From positions 1-59,677 of IMG/VR virus record IMGVR_UViG_3300003322_000768: a stretch of DNA of 59,677 bases; one strand, given 5' to 3'. Positions 38,226 through 48,200 of this stretch are shown here, one piece after another (positions within the stretch are counted from its first letter, which is position 1; every line of letters begins with the position of its first letter). The notes under the pieces were generated by a model. That model saw nothing but the letters and a program-made list of their open reading frames with translations. It was not told the origin of the DNA and made no database searches. The translations under genes were made by a program, and so were the position numbers. The stretch comes from a virus.

Positions 38226-38912
38226 ATGTCCCAACTCGCCCAAATTATCTCCGGTCCACTCCTGAAACTCCGCGGCGCACTCGATCGCTTCATCGCCCAC
38301 GCCGACGACATCAATGGTCAACAGAACCGTCAACGTATCCGCAACGAAGGTACCGGCGGTGCGGCCCAGCAGAACGAGAAGAACACGTTGAAGCTCGAAG
38401 AGCTCAAGGCCGAAGTCTCCGGCCACGTCGACCAGCTGATGAATCACGTTGCAGACCATCTCAAGGATTCCGTTCAACCGGACGCTCCGCGCATGCGCTG
38501 CAAGATGCTGGTGACCCACGTCGAGCGCTTCATGGAAGGCGACCAAGTCATTGGCGAGAAGATCAACTGCATGGCGGTCGGAGGCGATAAGGTGCAGAAG
38601 GAAGGCTATCCCTCCGATGGCATCGACGAGGACAACGATTTCGCGCGGTTCAGTCCGTCGGGCAGCTTCGAGGTATACTGCGTCAACCCGGCACTGATCG
38701 GCACGATCAAAGAGGGCGAGCGCTACTACGTCGATTTCACGCTGGCAAATGGCGTGCCTGTTGCGACCAATGGTCCCGATACGGCCCCGGACAACTCGGC
38801 CACTCAGAGCGGTTCGACTACGGGCAATACCGCAGTCGAGAGCGGCGGTCTAACCACCGCTGAGCCCGATACCAAAGGTTCCTCTGGACAAGTCGATACG
38901 AATCCGGCATAG
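38226..38912 (+). CDS. Hypothetical protein with disordered C-terminal tail
   Basis: 228 aa from ATG 38226 (MSQLAQIISGPLLKLRGALD). The N-terminal half is helical (KLEELKAEVSGHVDQLMNHV), followed by a beta part with FMEGDQVIGEKINCMAVGGD and FSPSGSFEVYCVNPALIGTI. The last 50 residues are a Ser/Thr/Gly/Asp-rich tail. It is flanked by a hairpin upstream and a strong terminator downstream, so it may be its own highly expressed unit, possibly a virion protein. Family unknown. Confidence 0.6.
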   Translation: MSQLAQIISGPLLKLRGALDRFIAHADDINGQQNRQRIRNEGTGGAAQQNEKNTLKLEELKAEVSGHVDQLMNHVADHLKDSVQPDAPRMRCKMLVTHVERFMEGDQVIGEKINCMAVGGDKVQKEGYPSDGIDEDNDFARFSPSGSFEVYCVNPALIGTIKEGERYYVDFTLANGVPVATNGPDTAPDNSATQSGSTTGNTAVESGGLTTAEPDTKGSSGQVDTNPA

Positions 38913-38946
38913 TTCATCCGTTGTTTGTTTGTTGATGGTTGCTCGC

Positions 38947-38985
38947 ACAGCCGGTCCTCGAAAGGGGGCCGGCTGTTTTTTGTTT
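38947..38985 (+). terminator. Strong intrinsic terminator
   Basis: ACAGCCGG (38947-38954) pairs with CCGGCTGT (38969-38976), extended inward by TCC with GGG (one wobble), and is followed by TTTTTTGTTT. It has the full form of a rho-independent terminator, placed 34 bp after the 228-aa gene. Confidence 0.85.
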
Positions 38986-39035
38986 GCACGGATGTTAGGA
39001 ATCTGCATCATCACCGCAGCAATTACCCCAACACC

Positions 39036-39695
39036 ATGCCCACCTACCAAAAAGCTCCTGCCGAGATCCACGAACTGGCCACCGAATTGCTCGAGGAATA
39101 TCGAGACGCGCACGATAAGATGTATGGCCACATCCTCGACTCGAATCTGAAGATCGACCTGATGTTAGCATTTGCGGACGTCGACGACAAAACCGGCCAG
39201 CCACGTAACGACGCGATCACTCACCAGGGGATTCGCGCTCTCGGTTTGTGCAAGATCATCGGCAAGAAGGAGCGCGCGGCAGGGCTTGGTGACGTCAGGA
39301 TCCTGCTCGATGGCGATGAGTGGCCCAGAATGAGCGATGTTGAGCAACGCTCACTTCTCGACCACGAGTTGCAACACATCATGGTTCGCTCGCGCGATGG
39401 GGCGTATCTCCGTGACGATCTCAACCGACCACTTCTGAGCATGCGCAAGCATGACATCCACGTCGGCATGTTCAGCGTCGTGGCCGCGCGCCATGGTCAC
39501 CACGGCATCGAGCGCCGCGACTTCCGCAAGATGGTCGATGCCTACGGCCAATACCTAATGCCCGAGATGTTCGGCGAAGATACGGCCTCATCGACTCTGC
39601 TGTCCGCCGCGCGCCAATTCCGCAACTCCATTCCCGATGGAACTAAGGTGACGATTAGGTCTGGGGATGCCGAAGCGACGATCGATAAGTCTTAG
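39036..39695 (+). CDS. Phage metallopeptidase-like protein (HExxH)
   Basis: 219 aa from ATG 39036. The zincin motif DHELQH (109-114) supplies His110, Glu111 and His114, preceded by DVRILLDGDEWPRMSDVEQR and SLLDH. This is the arrangement of the putative phage metallopeptidase family (xxQRxxLLDHELxH). The following KHDIHVGMFSVVAARHG region may carry the third ligand. The C-terminal tail is helical. Substrate unknown; such proteins are common in phage genomes and may process virion or host proteins. It starts after the terminator, so it needs its own promoter. Confidence 0.7.
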   Translation: MPTYQKAPAEIHELATELLEEYRDAHDKMYGHILDSNLKIDLMLAFADVDDKTGQPRNDAITHQGIRALGLCKIIGKKERAAGLGDVRILLDGDEWPRMSDVEQRSLLDHELQHIMVRSRDGAYLRDDLNRPLLSMRKHDIHVGMFSVVAARHGHHGIERRDFRKMVDAYGQYLMPEMFGEDTASSTLLSAARQFRNSIPDGTKVTIRSGDAEATIDKS

Positions 39696-39698
39696 GCT

Positions 39699-39965
39699 TT
39701 GAACCCGCGCCCGACGATTGGCAGGATAGTTCACTACCTGCTTTCCGAAAGTGACTGCGAGAAGATCATGCGTCGTCGGGCGGATGGAGCGTATATCGGG
39801 ATACCTGTGGATCCGGGCGAAAAGGTGGCGATGATCGTCACTCGCGTTGGATTGCCAAACGAGGGAATCAATGGCCGGTGCGTCCTTGACGGGACGGATG
39901 AGTATTGGGTAACCGAAGTGTTCGAGGGGGAAGAGCCCGGAACATGGCAGTTTTCTAGTTATTGA
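39699..39965 (+). CDS. Small phage protein of the RPTIGRIVHY type
   Basis: 88 aa from TTG 39699, 3 bp after the metallopeptidase stop; no ATG gives a full domain. The start NPRPTIGRIVHYLLSES and the end EGEEPGTWQF match a small domain frequent in phages (RPTxGRxVxY ... aaIVTxV ... GTWxW). Its function is unknown. It converges with the J-domain gene, sharing 11 bp. Confidence 0.6.
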   Translation: MNPRPTIGRIVHYLLSESDCEKIMRRRADGAYIGIPVDPGEKVAMIVTRVGLPNEGINGRCVLDGTDEYWVTEVFEGEEPGTWQFSSY

Positions 39966-40503
39966 CCGGCTCTTCCAGCCGCTCGAAATCAGCGAGATAT
40001 TCGAGCGTCATCCTGCCGAAGTCGATCGCGTCTTCCCGCTCCTGAATCGACGCCTCTAACTTGGCGATCTTCAGGTCGATCATCTCATGGAAGGAGTTAT
40101 TCCCTTTCTTGGCGACGATCTTTGGACGCTGTGTGACCAGCTTCTTGATTAGCTGCCGGGAAAAGTTGATCTCGTCGGCCAGGGTTTGATTCTTCGCCTC
40201 GATCTCGCTGATGACCACTTGGAGAACATTGGTCTTCACTCCGCACTGATCAATAGCGCGCTCGAAGAAACTGTTGACGACCTGAACGACCGTTGTCACC
40301 TCATCCTGATACTTGCCGGTCTCGTCGTAGTAACGGCGCTTTTCCGGGTGGGATAGGACATTGTAGGCTAGGCGTGTCTTCTCGAACTTATCGCGGTCAC
40401 CCTGCTTGTCTGGGTGATGCTTCTTTGCCAGTTTGCGGAAGGCGCTCTTGATCTCGCCGATGGTCGCCTCGCGAGCGACGCCCAAAATTTGGTAGAGGTC
40501 CAT
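39955..40503 (-). CDS. J-domain (DnaJ-like) co-chaperone
   Basis: 182 aa from ATG at 40503. The first 66 residues are a complete J domain: YQILGVAREATIGEIKSAFR, KLAKKHHPDKQGD with the essential HPD (30-32), and LAYNVLSHPEKRRYYDE. The Gly/Phe region and zinc domain of full DnaJ are absent. Instead a helical C-terminus (TLADEINFSRQLIKKLVTQR) follows. J domains stimulate Hsp70 (DnaK) ATPase, so this protein probably recruits host DnaK for replication-complex remodelling or head assembly. It is the third gene of a minus-strand operon. Confidence 0.85.
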   Translation of the reverse strand: MDLYQILGVAREATIGEIKSAFRKLAKKHHPDKQGDRDKFEKTRLAYNVLSHPEKRRYYDETGKYQDEVTTVVQVVNSFFERAIDQCGVKTNVLQVVISEIEAKNQTLADEINFSRQLIKKLVTQRPKIVAKKGNNSFHEMIDLKIAKLEASIQEREDAIDFGRMTLEYLADFERLEEPVNN

Positions 40504-40504
40504 G

Positions 40505-40810
40505 CTAGATACGATCGGCCCCGGCGTCTTCGTATCCGGCCCAGCCGCGGTAGTTCAGGCGGCATGCGCGCTCGTCGTTCTCGGCCCGCTTTTCCATCCG
40601 GGCCACGTCATGCCCGCCTTGCTGCCACTTCGAGAACGAACGGCGGCGGGGAGTGGGACGTGGCGAGGTGTCGCGATGCGGAAAGAACCGGGTGGCGTCG
40701 GTCAGGATCGGGTCTTTCCTCACTTCGGCAATGCGCTCTTGGCCGATGAGGGCGCCAAGGCCGCAAAGCATGGCGATACGATGGATGAAACTGCGGGGTT
40801 TGGTTTTCAT
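40505..40810 (-). CDS. Small basic hypothetical protein
   Basis: 101 aa from ATG at 40810. It starts MKTKPRSFIHRIAMLCGLGA and becomes very basic (RDTSPRPTPRRRSFSKWQQG). It ends 1 bp before the J-domain ATG (TAGCATG). A possible short membrane or signal helix (IHRIAMLCGLGALIG) lies near the N-terminus. Unknown. Confidence 0.5.
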   Translation of the reverse strand: MKTKPRSFIHRIAMLCGLGALIGQERIAEVRKDPILTDATRFFPHRDTSPRPTPRRRSFSKWQQGGHDVARMEKRAENDERACRLNYRGWAGYEDAGADRI

Positions 40811-40814
40811 AAAA

Positions 40815-41051
40815 TCAGGCCCGCTGCATGAACGTCGGCAGCGGCGGCTTGCGGTAGACAGCGCATGTGTTCTCGGCGGGATCACGCACCACGCACCCAT
40901 TTTCCTTCAGGTCGATCATCGCGTGTGAGACAGCCTCGCGATTGACCCGCTGCCGCATTTTTACTGCCTTGATGACAAGGACGGTGAATCCGTCTTGTTG
41001 AGCTTCTGCGACGGTCAGATAAGTCGGGGTGAACTCAGTGGTGTGACACAT
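40815..41051 (-). CDS. Small hypothetical protein, first gene of the J-domain operon
   Basis: 78 aa from ATG at 41051. Helix-strand mix (LTVAEAQQDGFTVLVIKAVK, REAVSHAMIDLKENGCVVRD) that could be a small winged-helix DNA-binding unit. It stands next to the divergent control region with an inverted repeat, so it may be an autoregulator. This is inference; no motif is diagnostic. Confidence 0.5.
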   Translation of the reverse strand: MCHTTEFTPTYLTVAEAQQDGFTVLVIKAVKMRQRVNREAVSHAMIDLKENGCVVRDPAENTCAVYRKPPLPTFMQRA

Positions 41052-41062
41052 TGGGGAATGTG

Positions 41063-41080
41063 CCCGATTTTGCTATCGGG
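41063..41080. promoter_or_regulatory. Inverted repeat in a divergent control region
   Basis: CCCGAT (41063-41068) and ATCGGG (41075-41080) flank TTTGCT, 12 bp upstream of the minus-strand operon. The 121-bp gap 41052-41172 also holds a repeated CAGTTT and A/T-rich tracts, and must contain promoters for the J-domain operon and for the polyvalent gene pair. No clear -10/-35 pair is visible. Confidence 0.35.
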
Positions 41081-41172
41081 ATACGTCCAGTTTTGCAAAC
41101 TATTTGTGGCAGTTTGGGAAACTCCGCATGTTCGTGCTTGCTCGTAGTCCCAAAAATCAGAGGCTCGCCCGC

Positions 41173-42219
41173 ATGAGCGCATTCTCTGTTTCATCTCGTC
41201 GGACTGGCCTCCGCGGAGGCGTTGTGAACGGTTGGGGCACACAATCGGGGATCCACCCGATGTACACCATTGGCGCGAAGCGGGACCAGCACGGCAACTT
41301 GATGCGGACGAGCACCACGCCCGAGGGGAAGATGAGTGCCGATCACGACTGGAGCGGATTCGACGCGGCTTTCGCTGGGACTCATCACGCTCCGGTCACC
41401 GTGCCAGGGAAGACAGTCGACAACTCGGCTGGGGTGAAAAGTGTCGCCAATGCCGCGCGCAGCGCCTACGCGATTCCCGGAATGGCCGCGGCCGGCGCCG
41501 TCATGTCCGCTGCTGCTCCCGCGGCGAAACAGGTCATCCCTCCGGCCAATGTCCAGCCGCCGGCCACACGGCGCACGCTCGATGGTCGCACCGAATATCT
41601 GGATCCGCAGACCGGGCGCTACGTCCAGTCGACCGGGCCGGATAAGTCTTCGGCGCCGCCGCAGGTCAACAACGGGGTGCAGCCGCAGCAGACCAAGCAG
41701 GTCTCCGTGAAGCCGATTCCCGCGCCAATCACGGGCCCGGGCGGCAACGCGGCCACGGACGCGGCCAATCTCGCCCAATCCCAATCCATGTATAAACCGG
41801 GCGGTCTGACCGAGAGCGCCTACCAACGGCAAAACCGGATTGCCAATCCGGCCCCGAATCCCGCGGCGCTCGCAGCTGCCGGAACTGGCGTTAACGTTGC
41901 CACGCGCCCGGGCGATGTGGCGAAGTCGTCCTATGCTACGAGCGCCCCAGTTGTGTCCAAGTCTCCGACCCCAGGACCGGCGGCGGGTGCTCCTGCCGCT
42001 ACGAAGGGTATTCCCGGCATCCCGTGGACCCAGTCGGCCAACGGCATGCCGCCAGCAAATGAAATGTCGACCCCGGCCGCGCCCGCGCAGCCGGTTAAAC
42101 CGACCAGTGCGCCTACTGCGGTAGCGAGCGCGCCGGCCATCAGCCCAGCTCCGCAAGACGAGATCAAGCGCCAGAAAGCGCGCACTGCATACTCGCTCAG
42201 TCGCGGAGGTGCGCTGTAA
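41173..42219 (+). CDS. Pro/Ala/Gln-rich low-complexity protein paired with the polyvalent gene
   Basis: 348 aa from ATG 41173, with AGAGG upstream; in-frame ATG 41128 is an alternative. The N-terminus (SRRTGLRGGVVNGWGTQSGI) is followed by a region with AYAIPGMAAAGAVMSAAAPA, then long disordered Pro/Ala/Gly/Thr segments. The end is a charged helix (DEIKRQKARTAYSLSRGG). The stop overlaps the ATG of the 4,686-aa gene (TAATG), so the two are co-translated. It may be an internal virion or ejection protein delivered with its giant partner; that is inference. Confidence 0.55.
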   Translation: MSAFSVSSRRTGLRGGVVNGWGTQSGIHPMYTIGAKRDQHGNLMRTSTTPEGKMSADHDWSGFDAAFAGTHHAPVTVPGKTVDNSAGVKSVANAARSAYAIPGMAAAGAVMSAAAPAAKQVIPPANVQPPATRRTLDGRTEYLDPQTGRYVQSTGPDKSSAPPQVNNGVQPQQTKQVSVKPIPAPITGPGGNAATDAANLAQSQSMYKPGGLTESAYQRQNRIANPAPNPAALAAAGTGVNVATRPGDVAKSSYATSAPVVSKSPTPGPAAGAPAATKGIPGIPWTQSANGMPPANEMSTPAAPAQPVKPTSAPTAVASAPAISPAPQDEIKRQKARTAYSLSRGGAL

Positions 42220-45200
42220 TGGCAGACGAAATCCAAGAGGATCCGCTGACGATCGAGCAGCATCCCACGCCTACCGGCCAGATCATCGAGCAGAGCCAGC
42301 TTTCGCAGGCGCCAAACGAAGCACCGGCACCGGAGGCCGCACCGCAGGAAGTCAGCGCCTACGCCCGTGGCGAGGCCGCGCCGGCGCCAAGCAATCCCGT
42401 TCAGGAAATCCTGAGCAACCCGAGCGCCTACACACCACAGCGAATCGAAGAGCCGACGCTCACCCATCACAAGGCCGTAGACCCGTTCATCGAGTCGCGC
42501 ATTCTCGCTCGAGACCAGAAAGAGGCCCAGCGCGAGCAGAAGATTCTCCAGAAACAGGAGGATACCAGGGCCAAGGGTGCGCAGGCAGTGTTGAAGGATG
42601 CCGGGGTAGAGATGGAGATCGACCCGGCGACGGGCGCGCCACGTCCGAGGACCGACGAACAGGGCCGCGTGCTCTACAAACCGGCAGTCATCAATCCGTT
42701 CGAGCAGGACGAAAACGGCAATGTGTTCAGCCGGAAGCGCGATCGCTTCGGCAACGAGCAACTTGTACCGCTCCATCCGAAGACTGACCCAGAGACGGGC
42801 GAAAAATGGGTGACAGGAGAGGACGGAGTCTCGCGCGTCTCACTCGGCCCGGACGAAGATTTCCTCGCTAAGAAGAACTACCAGATCGCCGGCCAGGAAT
42901 TGACGGCCGCGCGCACCGATCTATCCGAGCAACAGAAGCGGCAAAAGCAGCTTCAGAAGCAGATCCAGCAGACGACCGTGCAAGCTGGGATGCTGAGCTC
43001 GAACAAGGACCTGACCGACGACCAGCGCGTTCAGTTGAAGCGTCTGCAGGACCAGAATGCCAAGGCCAGCGCTGAGCTCGCGCAGATCACCGAGGGATTG
43101 CCTGACCTTCAGAAGCGGCATGACGAGGCGCAGAAGACGCTCGACAGCGCCCGTGGAGTGATGATCAACCGGGCAAAGGCGAAGTATCAGCCGCTCACCG
43201 AGCAGGCGAAACAGACTTCGCCCGATCCTGTCGCAGATCAGATCGATGACGCGGTAAAAGCCAAGTTCACCCCACCTCCGACACCCGGCGCGACCGAGCA
43301 GGAGACGAAGACCGGACTTTTCAACTTCGCCGCACGCGTCCATCTGCAAACCGTGCACGGTATCGAGAAGGCGCTGGAGGGAGTGGCCCGTCTGGCCAAT
43401 GCCGACGTTTACGACGAGCACGGCTACAAGACCGGGACTGTCCTGCCGTTCATGCAGAAGGCCGCTGACTTCCTCAAGGAGCGCACCCAGAAGCAGGCCG
43501 ATGCGCTGAAGGGCGAATCCAAGGATCTCGGGTACAAGCTGGGCGAGCAGGGCAAGGTCGCATCGGTCGCTACGAACATCGTAGGCGGAATCGGCGCGAT
43601 GTCGCCAGGCATCGTTACCGGAGGCGTGGCCGGCCTGCTTACTCTTGGCGGTCAGGCCATGGCAGAAGGAAGCGCCAACGCTTACGACGAGGCCAAGGCG
43701 AAAGGGTTGTCGGACGACAAGGCGACGGCTGCGGCGTATAGCGCGGCACTGAAGACCGTCCCGTCGACCGCTCTTTTCGCGCTCACCGGAGCGGCCACGT
43801 CGAAGACGCTCACGAAGATTCTGCCGCTCGAGGCATCGCCGATCACCAGGGCCGCCGCGGCGCTCGTGGTTGGGTCTGGGGCGAACATGGCTGCCACTGC
43901 CGGCGGCAAGGCGATCATTGGTGAAAGCCCGAAGCTCACTGCGGAAGACGTCGTCAACTCCATCGTATTCGCCGCACACGGCTCGATGACCGAGGCCGAC
44001 CGGGCCCGGGACTTGTCGACCGCGCGCTCTATCATCGACGGCACGAATCCAGACGTTGCGTTGATGGACGGCATTGCAGAGGGCCGCGTGCCCGATGCGC
44101 CTCCGGCCATGCAGCAGCGCGCCAAGGAGATGGCCGAGGCAATCCGAAATGTGGCCAAGACCTTCGTCGAGAAGTCGGGCTATAAGGCGCCTGAATCGAA
44201 AATCTCGCCCGAGGCAAACCCGGACCAGCCGAAGCAGACCACCGGTCGCGTCGTGTCGACCACTCCGGCAGAGAATGCAGACCTTTCCGACGAAGAGCTT
44301 GCCAATCTGGCAGGCGAACAACCCGCACAATCCAATGAACAACTCGCCTTACCAGGACCAGAAGCAGAGCGCGTACACTCCGAAGAGGAAGCGAAAGGGC
44401 AAGGGGATGCCGGTACCAATGGACCCGGCGAGAACGAAGTTCCCAGCCAGCCCAGCGAGCAAGCAGCCGTAGAGAAGGGGGACAGCCCTGAGGTAAAACA
44501 GGGCAAGCTCGCGACGCGCGCGGCCAGGAAATATGGCATCACCTACCAAGGCGTGTCGGATGGGCTGCACGCGTTCAAGGATCCGGAGACCGGCGGCAAC
44601 TTCAGCCTGAAGGCCGACGAGATCACTCCAGAGGGAATCTCGCAAGCGCTGAACAAACTACGCGAGAGTTTTGCAGCCAACAAGGCAGGCGAGGTAGGCT
44701 CAAATTCTGATGCAGAAGTAGCGAAAGCGATAGAGGAACAGAAGGCCGCGGAAGCAGCGGCCCCGAAAGAGGCTGTTGACGAGGATCATATTGCCCCAGC
44801 AACGGAGATGGCGCAGGCAGAGGGAAAACTGACCCTGCCCATGGTTCAACGTAGGTTTCGCCTGAATCCTCGTAAAGCCACTGCGCTGATTGAGGAATTA
44901 AAGAGCCGAGGGGTGCTGGACGAGAAAGGAGAGGTGCAGCGCACTCCGAGCACATCGGGCCAGGAAAAGAGTGTTCGCACCATAGAGACAACTCCGGAGG
45001 AAAAACCGGAAAAACCGGCACCGACCCCAGAAGGCAAAGCTGCCGAGCAACCGACTCAAGGCAGCGAAAATCCCGCAGTTGGAGATCGAGTAACAATTCC
45101 GTCCCTGTCTGGTGATGGCTCATTTGAGGCTGAAGTTACTGGGGTTACGAACGGTGTAGTCAGCTATCGTACCGACGACGGTCGGACTGGGACTCGGCAG

Positions 45201-48200
45201 ATTTCCTCGATTCAACCAAAGGAATCGACTCGGACCAAATCCGAAGAAGCCGCTCCTGCTGCTCCGTCGGCTGAGGAATCAAAAAAAGGCTCTTCGCCGT
45301 CTGCTGATGTTCAAGAACAGCCTGCGCAAGAATCTCGGAAGAGTCCATCTGCCGCTGATAGCGAAAAACGCACCTCGACGCAACTGAACATCGAAGGCGG
45401 GGCGAAAGAGGCAGTCTTGAAACTGGGCCAGACCATCGCGCCTGAAGACCTTTACCACGGCGAAGAGGGCAGCGATTCGTACGGCCCGGAATACGGTTTG
45501 GAAACCGAGCCGCACATCACCGCGCTCTACGGTCTCGAGACCCAAGAACCTGCGGACGTGCGGAAGTTGCTCGAAAATTTCGGACCGGTCACCGCCAAAC
45601 TCGGCAAGGTCAGTCTCTTCGAGAACGAAAACCGCCCGTATGACGTGGTGAAGATCGACGTGGAGGGACCGGACATTCACCGGCTAAATGCCGAGTTGAA
45701 GAAGCTTCCATACAAGAGCGATTTCCCGGACTACCATCCGCACGTCACTCTCGCCTACGTCAAAAAGGGCACGGGTAAGAAGTATGTCGGGGCCAAGTCG
45801 GTCCTCACCGGAAAAACGATCACCTTCGACACGCTGAAATTCAGTGATGCCGAGCGCAATAAGACCGATTTACCGCTGGGCGAGAAGCCGGCCAGCGAGA
45901 CCAAGACCCAAGAGGCAACACGCCGTGTGCGCGAGGCGATGATCAAGGGCAGGGTCAATCAGTTCCTGCGGAGCCTCAAGGTCCAAGTCGAACCGACGGA
46001 CTCGCCGCGCTCCTTCCGTGCCAACTGGAAGGCCACTGGCCGCGGCAATCCTGCCTACTCGTTCCAGATCAACTACGCGCGGATTGGCGAGAAGATCGCC
46101 GGGATGAGCGACGCCCAGGCGCGCGAGTGGATCGAGTCCGCCATTGGCGAGGAAGTCGACCACTTCGCCCAATTCGAGGCCGTGCGCCGGGACTGGGAGA
46201 AGCGCAACCGCAAGGATCAGCACGACAAGCCCCAATCCTTCGGTGAAGCGCTCGAGGCGGAATACTCGGCAGTCGAGCAGGCAATGACCGACGAGCAGCG
46301 CCAGGCCGCGAAGGATGCCTACGAGGGCGACTCGGGTGTCGAGTTGCAGGGATCCGAACTTGGCGCCGAGTTCGTCCGCCAGATGCTCCAGCACGGGGCA
46401 GGGCAGAAGATCACCGAGGCCGCGATCCGCGCAAAGCCGATCATCGAGCGCATTCTCGGCGTGCTGAAAGACCTGCTTTCCAAGCTGGCCGATGCCCCCG
46501 CGGCCCTACGCAACTCGTACGAGCGCGCCAAGGCGGTGCTCGAAGAGCTTTCTCAGTCGTCTCCAGAAAAACAACCCAAGCCCGCGGACCGACCGGAGAG
46601 CACTGGAGAGCCTCCGGCCGGCCCGCGGCGCGTTCGCTTGGGTAACTCGCCCCAGAGTTATGAGGTGATCGAGGAATTGCCGCGCCAGAAGGGCGACCTT
46701 CCTGAAGAAAAGTATTTCCGCGTCCGAAACGAGAAAACTGGCGCCGTCCAGACCGTTGAACAGCGCGACATGAAGCCCATTGGGGCGCAACCGACAACCG
46801 AAAATGCCAGCAGTATCGAAAGCGCAAAACCGTTGGGTGAACAGCCCAGCGGGACACCGAGCACTGGGGGACCAGGGAGTGAAGGAGTGGAACGCGGAGA
46901 CCAAGGGCAAGAAACTCCCGGAAAGAGCCCCGAGCGCCTACAGCCTGAAAAGGCACCGAAAGTAAGCGGCGCATCCGAAGAGACGAAGCAGAAGGCCCGC
47001 GATGCCTTCAAGGGGCTCTTCGCGCCTGAACCGCCCAGCGATTCGGACTACCACGATCTCGAGCACACGACGAAAATGTCGGTCCTCAACGGGCTGGCCA
47101 GGAAATACGGCGTTTCTCAGGAAACGATCGATAAGGGCTGGAACGAGTACGGTCAATACTGGCTGCGCGAGCGCATCCGGGAGAAGATGGACGCCAACAA
47201 GGCTATCACCGCCGAGCCGACCAAGCCGGCGGCGCCGCAGGAATACGCGACGCTGGCCGATGCGATGCTCCAGGCGCAAATCGAGGACAAGGTGACGCCC
47301 GCTGTCCCTACGACCATCCGGGTGGAGAACAGGATGCGCGCCGAGGCAGACAAGCTCGAGGCGAAGACAGGATTCCCTGATGTTCCCATTGCCGATGTCC
47401 TCGAAAACTCCGGGTTCTCGATCGACCCGAAGTCGATGGCCAAGGCCAAGGGCGCGCTGGTAGCTCTTCATGCCCAAGGCAAAATTCAGTTTGGTGGCTA
47501 TGATTGGAGCCTTTCCTCCGACCGCGAAAAGGCGTGGGCAATTCGTTTACGTAAGGGCAGGGAAATCTATCTCACCGTCAAATTCGAGAAGGGGCTTTCG
47601 TCCGCTGAGCCGACTACAGAACCGCTCGAGCAAAAGCCGCTCCCGAAGGATCGGCGAGCCGCATTATTCGATCTGGCCGACAGCCTCGAAAAAGACGGCA
47701 TAGACACTCCGGAGAAGGTGGCAACTTTCCTCGACGAGATCAGTCCACAACTCCGTCCATACGCCCAATCCCTCTGGGACACGATGGGCGCCGCCGGCAG
47801 TGTTCCGCGTGGAACACACGACTGGCCGACCATTTTCGCCTCGCTTGACGAACCTGTAAAACAGCCCGAACCTATCACCGATGAAAACAGCGGCCCTATT
47901 TCCGAACGCGACGGGAGTACTGAACGTCAAGACGCTGAAGACGCTGGAGGACAACTTCAGCCGTCCGACGCTGGCGATCGTGGACGGATGGGCAGCGAGC
48001 AACCCGAAGAAACTCCGGGAACTGGAGAAGAGCGGGCATCTGTTCCAGCTGGTGAGGGACGAGGAGAAGAAGGAAACACTGGCCCAACAGAGGGCGGTGG
48101 AGACGCACGGGAGCTTGCCGCCTCTCGCTCCGTGGGAGATCGGGCGGATGTACGGCGGCGCAAGTCGCCAGCTCGCGTAGAGTCGAACTACGTCATCACC

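Noticed and set aside
42921-44342. Minus-strand frame of 473 codons, Leu/Gly/Arg-rich
   Set aside because: Composition typical of reverse-complemented Ala/Glu/Gln-rich coiled coil on the plus strand.
45160-45348. Minus-strand frame (62 codons) in a polyvalent linker
   Set aside because: Reads somewhat protein-like, but is on the opposite strand with no start context; probably a consequence of the Glu/Ser/Ala-rich linker.
45181-45381. Possible fourth nested +1 frame in the polyvalent gene
   Set aside because: No start codon until 45307, only 26 codons from there, and third-position GC is not raised as in the three accepted cases.
46100-46330. EExxH segment of the polyvalent protein as a zinc peptidase
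   Set aside because: GEEVDHFAQFE lacks the first His of HExxH, so metal binding is doubtful; noted only as a degenerate similarity.
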